A stretch of DNA of 64,000 nt from contig NZ_CP084061.1 of assembly GCF_020215665.1 (NCBI RefSeq), forward strand, positions 2,140,001 to 2,204,000, read 5' to 3'. The notes under the pieces were generated by a model, which ran no database searches, was not told the origin of the DNA, and was given only the letters and a program-made list of their open reading frames with translations. This document shows, one piece after another, positions 45,217-54,882 of this stretch (the stretch's first letter is position 1; every line of letters starts with the position of its first letter). The DNA is from Blautia parvula. GTDB lineage: Bacteria; Bacillota; Clostridia; Lachnospirales; Lachnospiraceae. The translations under genes were made by a program, and so were the position numbers.

Positions 45217-45939
45217 TTGAGTAATTTATTTGAAGCAAGCAAACGGGAATCCGCTGTCGATCTGGTTGTAAACAGTATTAAACAGCTCTTAATGGAAAGG
45301 ACCTTAAAACCAGGCGATAAACTTCCCAGTGAATTGGAGATATCCGAAGAACTGCGGGTGAGCCGCGGGTCCGTCCGGGAGGCGATGAAGATTCTTTCTG
45401 CTTTCGGACTGGTGGATATCCGGGTGGGCAACGGTACTTATGTCTGTGAAACACCGGGAAATACCACTATGGATTCCCTTCTGTTCAGTTTCTTTATCTC
45501 CAATCCGCAGATTGATGACCTCTATGAGTTCCGACATATCTTTGAAAACGATATTCTTACTATGATTCTGGAACACTACGATGACAATGGAAAAGAGAGA
45601 AAAGCGCTCCGTGATAATCTGGAGCAGTTAGAGCGCCTGATGGCCAACAGCGCATCCGACAAAAAGCTGTCAGAAAACGACCTGGAATTCCACAGAATTT
45701 TAGGCCAGGCATCCAAAAATCTCCTGGCTGAACGGGTTTATAATTTTATCATAGACTTTATGGAACCCTCCATTGCTGCCACCCATAAGGGCCGCAGCGG
45801 AGAGATTGTCTATGAAATTCATCGCGATATTGTGGATTTGATCGAATCAAAAGACGCGGGCAGAATTGATGAAGCCATCACAAAATCCGTAGATACCTGG
45901 TCCATACTCCAGCCTTCCCTGAATCCATGGGGAGAATAA
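45217..45939 (+). CDS. FadR/GntR-type regulator, first tandem paralogue
   Basis: 240 residues from a TTG at 45217, fixed by GGAGGTG 5 bases upstream and by alignment with the second copy (SNLFEASKRESAVD). The winged helix (about 10-80) contains LEISEELRVSRGSVREAMKIL and the wing VDIRVGNGTYV. The FCD ligand-binding domain (about 95-235) follows, with the metal-binding aspartate and histidine region DLEFHRILGQAS. FadR-type FCD regulators usually sense organic acids, which fits the divergent TRAP operon. The DNA-binding half is nearly identical to the neighbouring paralogue, the ligand domain much less so. Confidence 0.92.
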   Translation: MSNLFEASKRESAVDLVVNSIKQLLMERTLKPGDKLPSELEISEELRVSRGSVREAMKILSAFGLVDIRVGNGTYVCETPGNTTMDSLLFSFFISNPQIDDLYEFRHIFENDILTMILEHYDDNGKERKALRDNLEQLERLMANSASDKKLSENDLEFHRILGQASKNLLAERVYNFIIDFMEPSIAATHKGRSGEIVYEIHRDIVDLIESKDAGRIDEAITKSVDTWSILQPSLNPWGE

Positions 45940-45956
45940 GGATTTCCGCCATTTGT

Positions 45957-45985
45957 TTGACGTATTATGTTTTTTTTGATAGAAT
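45957..45985 (+). promoter_or_regulatory. Promoter of the second FadR-type gene
   Basis: TTGACG (45957-45962), a 17-base spacer and TAGAAT (45980-45985). It shares TTTGACGTAT-ATG with the promoter of the first copy. Confidence 0.65.
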
Positions 45986-46020
45986 AACTATAATTAACAA
46001 CGATCGGGGTGGAATACATT

Positions 46021-46725
46021 ATGAGTAATTTGTTTGAGGCCAGCAAGCGTGAATCTGCTGTAGATATTGTAGTGAACAGTATCAAGCAGTTATTGATGGA
46101 AAGGCGTCTGAAACCGGGGGATAAACTCCCCAATGAACTGGAAATTTCCGAAGGATTAGGTGTCAGCCGAGGTTCCGTAAGGGAAGCCATGAAAATCCTG
46201 TCAGCCTTCGGGCTGGTGGACATCCGGGTGGGTAACGGCACTTATGTCTGTGAAACACCGGGAAATGAGCTGATTGACTCTCTTCTGTTCAGCTTTTTTG
46301 TGTCCAATCCTGACATCTCCAATCTCTATGAATTCCGGAAAATATTCGAGACCGATATTCTTGAATTGATTCTGGAGCACTATGACGAGAATGCCGCAGA
46401 ACGCAAAAAGCTTGCAAAAAACCTGGAAGAGTTAAAAGCGCTGATCGACAGCGGTGCTCCCCAGTCTAAAATAACAGAAAATGATCTGGATTTTCACCGC
46501 CTTTTAGGACTTGCCTGCCATAACCAGATTGCTGCCAGGATTTATGCTTTTGTCATGGATTTTATGCAGGCTTCTATCACCAATACCCACAAGCATCAGA
46601 ATGGGGAGTATGTGTACAATACCCATATGGCGGTTTATGAGGTCATTGAGAAAAGGGATCACACCAGGATTGATGAAGTTGTGGACAGGACGGTGGAGGT
46701 TTGGTTTAAACTTCAGGACGCCTGA
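46021..46725 (+). CDS. FadR/GntR-type regulator, second tandem paralogue
   Basis: 234 residues from the ATG at 46021 (GGGGTGG 8 bases upstream). It has the same architecture as its neighbour: winged helix with LEISEGLGVSRGSVREAMKIL and wing VDIRVGNGTYV, then an FCD domain with DLDFHRLLGLACH. By eye only a handful of differences occur in the first 80 residues, against roughly half of positions in the FCD domain. This is a clear tandem duplication with likely shared operator and changed effector. It is followed by a strong terminator that also ends the convergent glycosidase operon. Confidence 0.92.
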   Translation: MSNLFEASKRESAVDIVVNSIKQLLMERRLKPGDKLPNELEISEGLGVSRGSVREAMKILSAFGLVDIRVGNGTYVCETPGNELIDSLLFSFFVSNPDISNLYEFRKIFETDILELILEHYDENAAERKKLAKNLEELKALIDSGAPQSKITENDLDFHRLLGLACHNQIAARIYAFVMDFMQASITNTHKHQNGEYVYNTHMAVYEVIEKRDHTRIDEVVDRTVEVWFKLQDA

Positions 46726-46727
46726 TC

Positions 46728-46765
46728 AAAAGAGCCATCCGGCTTAAAAGCGGACGGCTCTTTTT
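46728..46765. terminator. Bidirectional terminator between FadR-type gene and glycosidase operon
   Basis: AAAAGAGCCATCCG pairs with CGGACGGCTCTTTT (one G-T/A-C exception) around a 9-base loop, flanked by T and A runs. Confidence 0.85.
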
Positions 46766-46773
46766 CATTTTTC

Positions 46774-48972
46774 TTATTTTTTCCTGCAATAGAGGATCTT
46801 TACTTCCTGTGGTTCCAGATGAAATGTCTGACTCAGCACATTTTCCGAACCCCATTTCTGTTCTGTGACTATATCGGTCACCTCTGCGTCCCATCCCAGG
46901 TTTAAGCCAAGGCTGACGCCTATGTGCTCTGCTTCATGGTTGATCACAAAGACAAACTTATCGTTTTCCCGCTCCAAAATACGAACTTCCACATTCTGTT
47001 CTTCTCTGGGCCCGCTTAGAAGTATCTGAGAATGGTATTCTGCCATATCGAGCGCTTTCTTAAACAATCTGTTTGTATCTGCCGAATAGTTCCACATGGC
47101 GTTTGCAAAAAACAGTGTTCCAAGATAAACGGTCTTTCCTTTGCCGTATGTACTCTTTGTCATAACCGGAAGCCCGTCATCAAGTGTTGCCACTGCCTCT
47201 GCATTGTCATGGAGAACCAGTTTTTCTGCAATCACCTTTGCCGTATGCTCATACCGTCTGCCATCCAGAATAATATCTTCTTCATTGATGGTTCTGTAGT
47301 CACTCCTTACATGCAGTCCAAACACCTGGTCAAGACCTCCTGCAGGACATACCTCCGCTCCCCATCCTTTGTCTGTAAAATATCCGCACAGGCCGTCGCT
47401 GATCACTTTTCCACCATTGCGCACATATCCTTCAATAGCCTTTGCCATCTCAGAGGACAAATTGATACTGTAGGGCAGCAGCAGAAGCTGATATTTTTCA
47501 AGTTCTCCCTTAAGAACCTGCTCCCTGCTCACAAAATCCGGCTGTATCTGGTTCTGCATACATAATTTATACGCTCCCATTAAGGAGAGGGAATCTTTAT
47601 AAAATCTGTTCTGCTTCCGAATCATACAGCTTCCTGACAATCCCAGAGAGATAAGGCCCTCTGTGAAGATACTGTCCAGATTATACAGAATGGCAGCCTG
47701 ACTTTTTGGTGCCATTGCCTCAGCGATCTGCTCTTTATATGGCGAAAAGACCTGATTAAACTCTTTCAGCGCCTGGCATCTCTCTGTTGGCTCCCCATTT
47801 CTCTCCGTAAATCCCAGGGAGATAGTTTCCACAGTGGAAAGCTCAGGCCTCCATCCCCAAAAGAGAATCCCCTTTGCCCCCCTGGCGATCTGTCCCCAGG
47901 TCTGCCGCTTGATCTCCTGCCCGGTGATCGGAATTGAAAAACAGAAACTGTCCTCTGTTCTCTCCCCTATAAAAACATACATGGGGCCTGCCCCGGTTCC
48001 GGTCTCTCCGATCCAGTATGGTCCATTGTTCCCGGCACTTCTCAGCAGATCGCAGACAAAGGCTGTAATTTCCGGATTGATGAAATCATACATGGAGCTT
48101 CCAAGCATGTCGGTAGTCTCCGCAAGTTTGTAATGGTCATTGGATGTGACCACCGGATGCCCTGTCTCATATATGGCTGTATGTACCACGGTACACCTGT
48201 TCTCATCATACTTTTTAACCGTATCACTTAAAAATTTCATAGCATCCGCCTGAGCATCCGAGCGGAAATATTTCCAGTCCAGCCAATCCGTATAGATTCC
48301 CACAGAGCGCGGCGGCTCTACCTGTGCCCAGTTCTGATACTGTCTCGTCCAGGTTTCATTCAGTTTTTCCAGAGTTTTGTACTTATCTTTCAGCCATGTC
48401 CTGAACTTTTCTTTTGAATGTTCACAATAGCAGTATACCAGCTCTCTCCATTCATTTTGGTAATACTGCTGGGAAGGCTCTTCTGTCGGTTCATGGAATA
48501 CATCAAAAGCTGCAATATTTTCATTTCCCTTATAATACTCTGTAAATGCCCTGATAAAATTCTCGATGGTTTCCCGATGCGGTTCACTGTCCAGACACAA
48601 TCCCGGCCATCCGCCTGTTGCAGCATCTGCCTGCTGATGGGGTGTCCAAATAGATCCGGCTGCTGATACATATCTGCTGTCAGGATGTTTTTCATAGACC
48701 CACTCAGGAGTACATACCAGATATAAGGTAAAAATCACCTGTAGTCCATGTTTCACCGCAGTTTCCAAAATCGCATCATAATATGAAAAATCAAATTCCC
48801 CTTCTGATGGCTCAATCGTTCCCCAGGTAGCATGAACCCTTACCGTGTCCATGCCACAGTCCTTCATATTCCGGAAGTCATACTCCCAGTTTCGGCTGCT
48901 TCTGTCCCGGTAAGCGGAATACTTGGTTCCAATTGGAAACAGCATTTTAAGTTTATCTGTCTGATTCATCAT
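46774..48972 (-). CDS. GH42-like glycoside hydrolase
   Basis: 732 residues, no signal peptide, so it acts inside the cell on imported oligosaccharide. The N-terminal TIM barrel (1 to about 400) has GMDTVRVHATWGTIEPSEGE and FTLYLVCTPEW as in GH42 beta-galactosidases. The putative acid/base is E161 (AFDVFHEPTEEP) and the nucleophile E323 (PYWIGETGTGAG). The residue before E161 is histidine, where clan GH-A normally has asparagine. A trimerisation-like domain follows (about 440-620: LLLLPYSINLSSEMAKAIEGY). A small C-terminal beta domain ends the protein. Beta-galactosidase activity cannot be assumed; the operon context suggests a mannose-containing substrate. Confidence 0.78.
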   Translation of the reverse strand: MMNQTDKLKMLFPIGTKYSAYRDRSSRNWEYDFRNMKDCGMDTVRVHATWGTIEPSEGEFDFSYYDAILETAVKHGLQVIFTLYLVCTPEWVYEKHPDSRYVSAAGSIWTPHQQADAATGGWPGLCLDSEPHRETIENFIRAFTEYYKGNENIAAFDVFHEPTEEPSQQYYQNEWRELVYCYCEHSKEKFRTWLKDKYKTLEKLNETWTRQYQNWAQVEPPRSVGIYTDWLDWKYFRSDAQADAMKFLSDTVKKYDENRCTVVHTAIYETGHPVVTSNDHYKLAETTDMLGSSMYDFINPEITAFVCDLLRSAGNNGPYWIGETGTGAGPMYVFIGERTEDSFCFSIPITGQEIKRQTWGQIARGAKGILFWGWRPELSTVETISLGFTERNGEPTERCQALKEFNQVFSPYKEQIAEAMAPKSQAAILYNLDSIFTEGLISLGLSGSCMIRKQNRFYKDSLSLMGAYKLCMQNQIQPDFVSREQVLKGELEKYQLLLLPYSINLSSEMAKAIEGYVRNGGKVISDGLCGYFTDKGWGAEVCPAGGLDQVFGLHVRSDYRTINEEDIILDGRRYEHTAKVIAEKLVLHDNAEAVATLDDGLPVMTKSTYGKGKTVYLGTLFFANAMWNYSADTNRLFKKALDMAEYHSQILLSGPREEQNVEVRILERENDKFVFVINHEAEHIGVSLGLNLGWDAEVTDIVTEQKWGSENVLSQTFHLEPQEVKILYCRKK

Positions 48973-48982
48973 CTTTCCCCCT

Positions 48983-51493
48983 TTACCTTACCTGCCCAAA
49001 TCGGAGTTCCTGTCCATTCGGGTTTTCTACCAGGATTTCCCTGCTTTCACCCGGAAGTATATCAAAGTAGTTGTCTGAACATGAATAATTTCCCTTTACA
49101 TACGCTCCGTGTATATAGCCTCTGCTTGTTAGTGTGACATGCGTACAGCGCCCGATTTGTTTTGTCTGTACTATTTCGATCTGACTTTTTTCAAACTCCA
49201 GATTACGCATATCATCCATTCTCAGACATACGCTGTCCTCCACACCTCTGGATGCCAAAAACATAATACTGCCTTTCCTGTAATCCTCCACCGGAAGTTT
49301 TTCCCGCAGTACACACTGCCTGGAGGCTGCCGGAAGCTTAAAGACAACCGTGCGGAGTTTCCTGATGCTTCCGTCAAAAGAAACATATCCCAGTTCACCT
49401 TCTGCTTCTGCACAGGTATTGCTGTCATTAAGTCCCCATACCACCAGTTCGCCTTTATCGCAGCGCATGATCAATTTAACCGGAGCAAGCGCCCTCTTCA
49501 CTGCATAATAAGAAATTTTTCTTCTCAGATAATAATCAACTATCGTCCATCCAGTCTCTCCCCAGGTATCGTTATACATCCAGAATAAAGCCCCGTAACA
49601 ATCCATTCGTGCCCGTATGGCCTCCAGAGAATAGCCGAGAACCAGAGCCTGGAACATTCCTCCATAGAGAACATATTCCTCCATTTCCAGTTTTTCCGGA
49701 TCATCCAGATAATGCTTCCGGATACCTGCATATACACTGTCCTTCTCAAAGACATTGCAGTGCATTTCCCATGCTCTGCCAGTTCTTTCATATTCATTCG
49801 TTCCCATATATTCCTGTATGGATTCCACACAGCATGGACCGACACAACCATATTCGCTCACAAATCTGGAACGTACTTCATCGTACAAAACCGGCTCTAT
49901 CCGTTCTTCCATATCCTTACTCATAAACCCATTATGCCATCTGTGCACATCCCCGCAGGAATCATCATTTGGCAGTTTTCCCCCGTACGGTGAGCTGTTC
50001 CAATAAGGGATATCCGGACAGTTTGCATGTATGATCTTTTTTGCCAATACATTGGCGATATATAACCCCAATGGCTTTTCCCTGGTAAAATCCACCTGCC
50101 ACTGCGGATTATCCTGGGGATTAAAAAGCCAGTGATTCTCATTGCTGCCGCAGAACAATGCCATACAGGCATGACTGCCAAGCCGTCTGGTCTGGTATTC
50201 CAGCTCCTTTGCGGCTTCTGCGCGGAACCATTCCAGATGGTCCGGATATGTGGCACAGGCGAACATAAAGTCCTGCCATATCAAAATGCCCTTTTGATCA
50301 CAGAGCTGATAGAAATATTCTCTCTCATATAACCCTCCGCCCCAGATACGCAGCATATTAAAATTAGCATTCACCGCCTCCTCCAAAAGCTTTTCTATCT
50401 TCCGGTCCGTCACTCTTGCATAAATAGAATCATTTGGAATCCAGTCCCCGCCTCTGCAAAAGACAGGAACATCGTTTACATAGAACTGAAACTTTCTGTT
50501 CTCCCCTTCCAGGGGAGATGTGTCCAGTCTCAGTGAACGAATGCCATATGTGATCTCCCTGTGTTCTTTTATATCATGATCCAGCACCATATCTACTGCA
50601 ATCCTGTATAATGGCTGTTCACCATATCCATTCGGCCACCACAGCATGGGATGATCTATTTCCAAATCCACACAAAAATAATTAGTACCGGAGGTCAACA
50701 GCTGATTTTTCAATACAGATACCGCACAGACCTGCTCTTCGTAAGAAACGCTCACCTGTAAATCGCAGCTCTGTGTGGAGATCATCGGCAGACTTTCCAC
50801 CTCTGCCGTCACTGTCAGAAATGCTTTTTCCCCCTGCAGCCGATTCCTTATCTCTACATTTCTGATCACCGCTTTTTCACTGCATTGAAGATATACATCT
50901 CCCACAATCCCACAGGTGACAACCCGCGGTCCCCAGTCCCATCCTACTGTGTACTGAGGTCTGCGCACAAAAGCCCTGCGGTAATCACTTCTGTATTTTC
51001 CTCCATTGTCATCTTCCCGGCATACTGCCCAGTTAATCTGTGAGAGCTGTTCATCTGTAACCTCCTCAAGCCCTGTGGTTACCCGCACTGCAATCTCATT
51101 TTTCCCTTCTCTCAGCATATGCCCGGCCGGACAGACAAATGGATAATGCACACTTCTATGGCTGCCTGCATACTGCCCATTTATAAAAATATCACTCTTT
51201 GTGTCTAAAGCTTCCATAACAAGCTCGATCGTCTTTCCTGATAAATCAGGCAGATCAAACTCTTTCAAAAACCACCATGCACGCTTTTCCACCCACTCCG
51301 ACTCCAGACAGTGGTCTGCCACTACCGGATCTTTGATGATTCCCTTTTCGATCAGCGGCATTCTGACATCTGCAGGTATATCACATGTAAGCCACCCATC
51401 CTGATATAATTTAACTTCTGCCAGCTTTTCCTTTTCCCAGCAAAGGGGAGAATCATGCAGTTTCCATCCCCGATTCAGATTTATTTTCTCCAT
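48983..51493 (-). CDS. GH2 beta-mannosidase (first copy)
   Basis: 836 residues, cytosolic. Sugar-binding jelly-roll domain 1-190 ends in the beta-mannosidase mark GWDWGPRVVTCGIVGDVYL. The catalytic barrel contains MLRIWGGGLYEREYFYQLCD and WQDFMFACATYPDHLEWF. The acid/base is E452 in FCGSNENHW and the nucleophile E547 in RFVSEYGCVGP, both intact. Removes terminal beta-mannosyl residues from oligosaccharides. The start has GAGGG upstream; the next gene begins 10 bases after its stop. It differs substantially from the other GH2 in the operon, so the two are not a recent duplication. Confidence 0.9.
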   Translation of the reverse strand: MEKINLNRGWKLHDSPLCWEKEKLAEVKLYQDGWLTCDIPADVRMPLIEKGIIKDPVVADHCLESEWVEKRAWWFLKEFDLPDLSGKTIELVMEALDTKSDIFINGQYAGSHRSVHYPFVCPAGHMLREGKNEIAVRVTTGLEEVTDEQLSQINWAVCREDDNGGKYRSDYRRAFVRRPQYTVGWDWGPRVVTCGIVGDVYLQCSEKAVIRNVEIRNRLQGEKAFLTVTAEVESLPMISTQSCDLQVSVSYEEQVCAVSVLKNQLLTSGTNYFCVDLEIDHPMLWWPNGYGEQPLYRIAVDMVLDHDIKEHREITYGIRSLRLDTSPLEGENRKFQFYVNDVPVFCRGGDWIPNDSIYARVTDRKIEKLLEEAVNANFNMLRIWGGGLYEREYFYQLCDQKGILIWQDFMFACATYPDHLEWFRAEAAKELEYQTRRLGSHACMALFCGSNENHWLFNPQDNPQWQVDFTREKPLGLYIANVLAKKIIHANCPDIPYWNSSPYGGKLPNDDSCGDVHRWHNGFMSKDMEERIEPVLYDEVRSRFVSEYGCVGPCCVESIQEYMGTNEYERTGRAWEMHCNVFEKDSVYAGIRKHYLDDPEKLEMEEYVLYGGMFQALVLGYSLEAIRARMDCYGALFWMYNDTWGETGWTIVDYYLRRKISYYAVKRALAPVKLIMRCDKGELVVWGLNDSNTCAEAEGELGYVSFDGSIRKLRTVVFKLPAASRQCVLREKLPVEDYRKGSIMFLASRGVEDSVCLRMDDMRNLEFEKSQIEIVQTKQIGRCTHVTLTSRGYIHGAYVKGNYSCSDNYFDILPGESREILVENPNGQELRFGQVR

Positions 51494-51527
51494 AGTTTAC
51501 CCTCACGTGTAACTTGTTCCGTATTCA

Positions 51528-53054
51528 TCACGAACATTTCTCAAGTTTCCTATAAAACGACGGCAGTTCCTGCATAAATGATTTATACAGCTGCTTTCTG
51601 TCCTTATACAATCTATAATTTGCCGCAGATGGCTCATATACTTTGGAAACTGCCGCATATTTCTCCGCAGTTTCTTCCAGACTGTCAAACAGCCCCACTG
51701 CATTACCTGCGAGTATACACGCACCCCACATGGATACATCTCCTCTGTTCATGGTACAGTGATTTTTCCCTGTAATGTCAGCAGCCATTTCCGGCCACAG
51801 GACAGACTTCGCCCCTCCGCCGATCATCTTAACTGTATCCCACGTATATTCCGGATACAGACAATCCACACGTTCCAGTGCAAGGGAAAAATCATAAGAA
51901 AAACTCTCCAGAAGTGCACGGTAGAAATGTCCTGCGTCATGACTCCAGTCAAATCCCATAAAAAGCCCTTTCAGCTCTTCGATCAAAGGCATGGAACTGC
52001 CGCCCAGAAGTCCCAGGGCCATCATACCGTCACATCCGGCCGGGACCAGTTTCGCCTCTCTGTCAATTCTGCTGAAGGCGTCTTTTAATGACTCCTCTTT
52101 TCTGATAAAATGATTTACAAACCAATCCAGTGTAATACCTGAACCGGCAATAAAATGCGTTGCGTAATATTTACCCGGTACCGCTGCCGCCAGTACATCC
52201 AGGCGCTTTTCCTGCAAATCCGGTCTGTATTCTTCCACGCAGCAGCTTATTTCCCCGTACGATGACGCCTCAAATACAATATCTCCCGCCTTTACGTTAG
52301 CCGCTCCCAGACATCCTGCCACTTTGTCCCCCGCTCCGGAGACAAGAGGAATTCCACTCTTTAATCCGACTATCTCTGCTGCCTGCCCGCTCAGATATCC
52401 GCAGATCGTATTGGATTTCACCATTTTAGGCAGATATGATTCCTTCAGCCCAATACTGCCGCAGATCTCCTTTGACCAGGCATCGTTTCTGATATCTGCA
52501 AGTCCGGTCCAGGCTGCATAGGAGCGGTCCATCACAGCTTCATCCATTCCAAGATTCCCCAGTCTGCCAATCACATAGCCGCTGATCATCACATACTTTT
52601 CTATTTTTTTAGAGAGTTCCGGGTATTCTGCAGCGAACCATTCATATTTGGGAGCCATCTGCGGAAAATTCGTCCCGCTGATTTCCAGAAATTCATTTTT
52701 CAGCTCCTGCATCTGTCTTTTCGCATATGGCATATACCGGGAATCCAGTGAACAGGACCATGTGGTAATATCCTCCCAGTCTTTTCCCACTCCCATAAAT
52801 CCTGACATCTGTCCGGTAAACGCAATAGCTGCAATATCCTGCGCCCGTTCTCCGAGCTTTTGTGAAACCTTTTTCATGCAGTTAAGCACCGATGAATACA
52901 GTTCATCACCTCTCTGAATAAATACACCCGGTGACGGCCTTTCATCTTTCACCGGCTCCATGGCCTCTTCCACACACCGGCTCTGCGTATCATATACACC
53001 GCACTTAATAAAACTGGTCCCCAAATCCACCGCCATAAGTAAATACCTGTCCAA
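51528..53054 (-). CDS. FGGY-family carbohydrate kinase
   Basis: 508 residues. The start is a TTG at 53054, with AAGGGGG 7 bases upstream; an ATG six codons later is the alternative. ATP-phosphate motif LMAVDLGTSFIKCGVYD at the N-terminus, substrate region IAFTGQMSGFMGVG, and the adenosine motif VKMIGGGAKSVLWPEMAADI near residue 415 are those of xylulose-kinase-like FGGY enzymes. The substrate could be a ketose such as xylulose or fructose, or a polyol. A ketose made by the lyxose/mannose isomerase of this operon is attractive but unproven. Confidence 0.9.
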   Translation of the reverse strand: MDRYLLMAVDLGTSFIKCGVYDTQSRCVEEAMEPVKDERPSPGVFIQRGDELYSSVLNCMKKVSQKLGERAQDIAAIAFTGQMSGFMGVGKDWEDITTWSCSLDSRYMPYAKRQMQELKNEFLEISGTNFPQMAPKYEWFAAEYPELSKKIEKYVMISGYVIGRLGNLGMDEAVMDRSYAAWTGLADIRNDAWSKEICGSIGLKESYLPKMVKSNTICGYLSGQAAEIVGLKSGIPLVSGAGDKVAGCLGAANVKAGDIVFEASSYGEISCCVEEYRPDLQEKRLDVLAAAVPGKYYATHFIAGSGITLDWFVNHFIRKEESLKDAFSRIDREAKLVPAGCDGMMALGLLGGSSMPLIEELKGLFMGFDWSHDAGHFYRALLESFSYDFSLALERVDCLYPEYTWDTVKMIGGGAKSVLWPEMAADITGKNHCTMNRGDVSMWGACILAGNAVGLFDSLEETAEKYAAVSKVYEPSAANYRLYKDRKQLYKSFMQELPSFYRKLEKCS

Positions 53055-53123
53055 TTCTAATCCCCCTTACAGCATTTTTCTGCCGCAGCAGTTCCGATAT
53101 ACGGAACTGTTGCTTTCTGCCAT

Positions 53124-53789
53124 CTATTCACAACCTGTTGTTTTCGTAAGAAGCTTTACCGCCGAGCTTGTTCCGATTCTGTCGCATCCTTCTGAAAGAA
53201 AGGCTTCTAACGCTTCCCTGGTCCTGATTCCGCCTGCTGCTTTTATTTTTACGTTTTCCCCAATATATTTTTTGAACAGGCGGATATCCTCAATATCCGC
53301 ACCTTTTGTGCCGAATCCTGTTGAAGTCTTAATATAATCTGCACCGGCACTGGTAACTGCTCTGCACATGGCAGTCTTCTCCTGCTCTGTCAGATAACAG
53401 GTTTCAATAATAACCTTTAAAACAGCATCCCCCACAGCTTCTTTCACAGCGCGTATTTCTGCCGTCACTTTTTGAATATCACCATTCTTCAGATCCGTTA
53501 TATTGATGACCATATCCACTTCTTGGGCGCCTTTTTCCACTGCATCTTTTGCCTCGAACACTTTGGATTCCCTGGTACTGTATCCCAGCGGAAATCCGAT
53601 AACTGTACAAATATTCAACCTGTCCCCATAAGTTTCCCGTACCCTTTCTATATAACAGGGCGGTATACAGACAGACGCGGTGCCATATGCAACAGCTTCC
53701 TCACAAAGTCTCTGAATCTCTTCCCAGCTTGCCGCTGCGTTTAAAAGGGTATGGTCAATATGCCTTAATATCTCTCTGTTCTCTCTCAT
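53124..53789 (-). CDS. deoC: Deoxyribose-phosphate aldolase family protein
   Basis: 221 residues, normal DeoC length. The Schiff-base lysine is in GADYIKTSTGFGTKGADIED near residue 155, with the second lysine in VKIKAAGGIRT. The N-terminal DHTLLNAAASWEEIQRLCEEA and CTVIGFPLG are standard. Known chemistry is cleavage of 2-deoxyribose 5-phosphate to glyceraldehyde 3-phosphate and acetaldehyde. No nucleoside genes are nearby, so a related aldol substrate generated in this pathway is possible. Overlaps the following dehydrogenase-gene stop by four bases. Confidence 0.92.
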   Translation of the reverse strand: MRENREILRHIDHTLLNAAASWEEIQRLCEEAVAYGTASVCIPPCYIERVRETYGDRLNICTVIGFPLGYSTRESKVFEAKDAVEKGAQEVDMVINITDLKNGDIQKVTAEIRAVKEAVGDAVLKVIIETCYLTEQEKTAMCRAVTSAGADYIKTSTGFGTKGADIEDIRLFKKYIGENVKIKAAGGIRTREALEAFLSEGCDRIGTSSAVKLLTKTTGCE

Positions 53790-54841
53790 GCTGCCTCCTG
53801 ACCGTTTGGAAAAATCATGATTTTACTGAAAAAATAACCGCCTGCATCAATCTTTTTAAAGACTTCAGGTACATCCTCCAGACCTATTCTATGACTGATG
53901 ATGCCCTTTGCGGACATACCATTTTCATACAGCTTGATAGATTCCGTCCAGTCTCTTCCCGGAAATGGCTTGGTAAAAGAATTCCAGGAACCTACAATCT
54001 CAATCTCGCTCCTCATAACATAGTCCACTTCCTCTTCAGACAATGCAAGGCCCTGATGAGAGATACCCAGAAGCACTACCTTTCCCTGCTTTCTCGCACA
54101 GCGGATGCACTGCTTCTGTGCAGCCGGAGAACCTGAAAAGTCGATCACCACGTCTGCCCCGATTCCTCCGGTTACATCTTTTACTTCCTGTATGACATCT
54201 GTATGCAGGGAATTCATAACACAGTCTGCCCCTGCTTCTTTTGCCATAATAAGCTTCTTATCCCACACATCCACGGTAATGATCTTGCCTGCACCCTGTA
54301 TTTTTGCATACTGTACCGCGAAAAGTCCAATTGCTCCTGCTCCGAAAATACACACAGTCTCACCGGGCCTAAACCCGGCCTTGAACATTGCATGAAGCGC
54401 GTTCGCACAGGGATCCACCGTAGCTATATCTTCAAAGGGAACTTTCCTGTCCACTTTCAGAAGGTTGCTTGTTTTCACCGCAATATACTGTGCCATGGCG
54501 CCATCTCTTCTGGAGCCGTAATAATCATAATGATCACACAGGGAATACTGCCCCTCCCTGCACCAATGACAGGAATAACAGGGGATCAACGGCGTGGCAG
54601 TCACATGGTCCCCCACTTCAAAGTTTCCGGCTTTCTCACCTTTTTTTACAATGATCCCCCCAAATTCATGTCCCAGAATAATAGGGGAAACATGGGCTCC
54701 ATACTTATTCGCACGCGGAATATCCGAACCGCAGATTCCCACAGCCATTACCTTTACCAATACTTCATCTTCTTCTATTTCCGGAATGGAAACCTCTTCC
54801 ACTCTCAAATCCCCCGGTGCATACATTCTAACTGCTTTCAT
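53786..54841 (-). CDS. Zinc-dependent polyol/alcohol dehydrogenase (GatD-like)
   Basis: 351 residues, medium-chain dehydrogenase fold. Catalytic zinc site from GICGSDIPRANKYG, GHEFGGIIVKKGEK and the glutamate region. The structural-zinc cysteines are in CYSCHWCREGQYSLCDHY. The NAD-binding motif is FGAGAIGLFAVQYAKIQGAG near residue 170. Overall similarity is to galactitol-1-phosphate and sorbitol dehydrogenases, so oxidation of a sugar alcohol or its phosphate to a ketose is likely. It is coupled to deoC by a four-base overlap. Confidence 0.88.
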   Translation of the reverse strand: MKAVRMYAPGDLRVEEVSIPEIEEDEVLVKVMAVGICGSDIPRANKYGAHVSPIILGHEFGGIIVKKGEKAGNFEVGDHVTATPLIPCYSCHWCREGQYSLCDHYDYYGSRRDGAMAQYIAVKTSNLLKVDRKVPFEDIATVDPCANALHAMFKAGFRPGETVCIFGAGAIGLFAVQYAKIQGAGKIITVDVWDKKLIMAKEAGADCVMNSLHTDVIQEVKDVTGGIGADVVIDFSGSPAAQKQCIRCARKQGKVVLLGISHQGLALSEEEVDYVMRSEIEIVGSWNSFTKPFPGRDWTESIKLYENGMSAKGIISHRIGLEDVPEVFKKIDAGGYFFSKIMIFPNGQEAA

Positions 54842-54882
54842 AAGCTGTCTTCCCTCTCCTTCTTGACTCTATACTCACCTTT

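Noticed and set aside
45217-46725. Insertion-sequence or integron-type origin of the duplicated regulators
   Set aside because: No terminal inverted repeats, transposase or target-site duplications are visible; a simple tandem gene duplication suffices.
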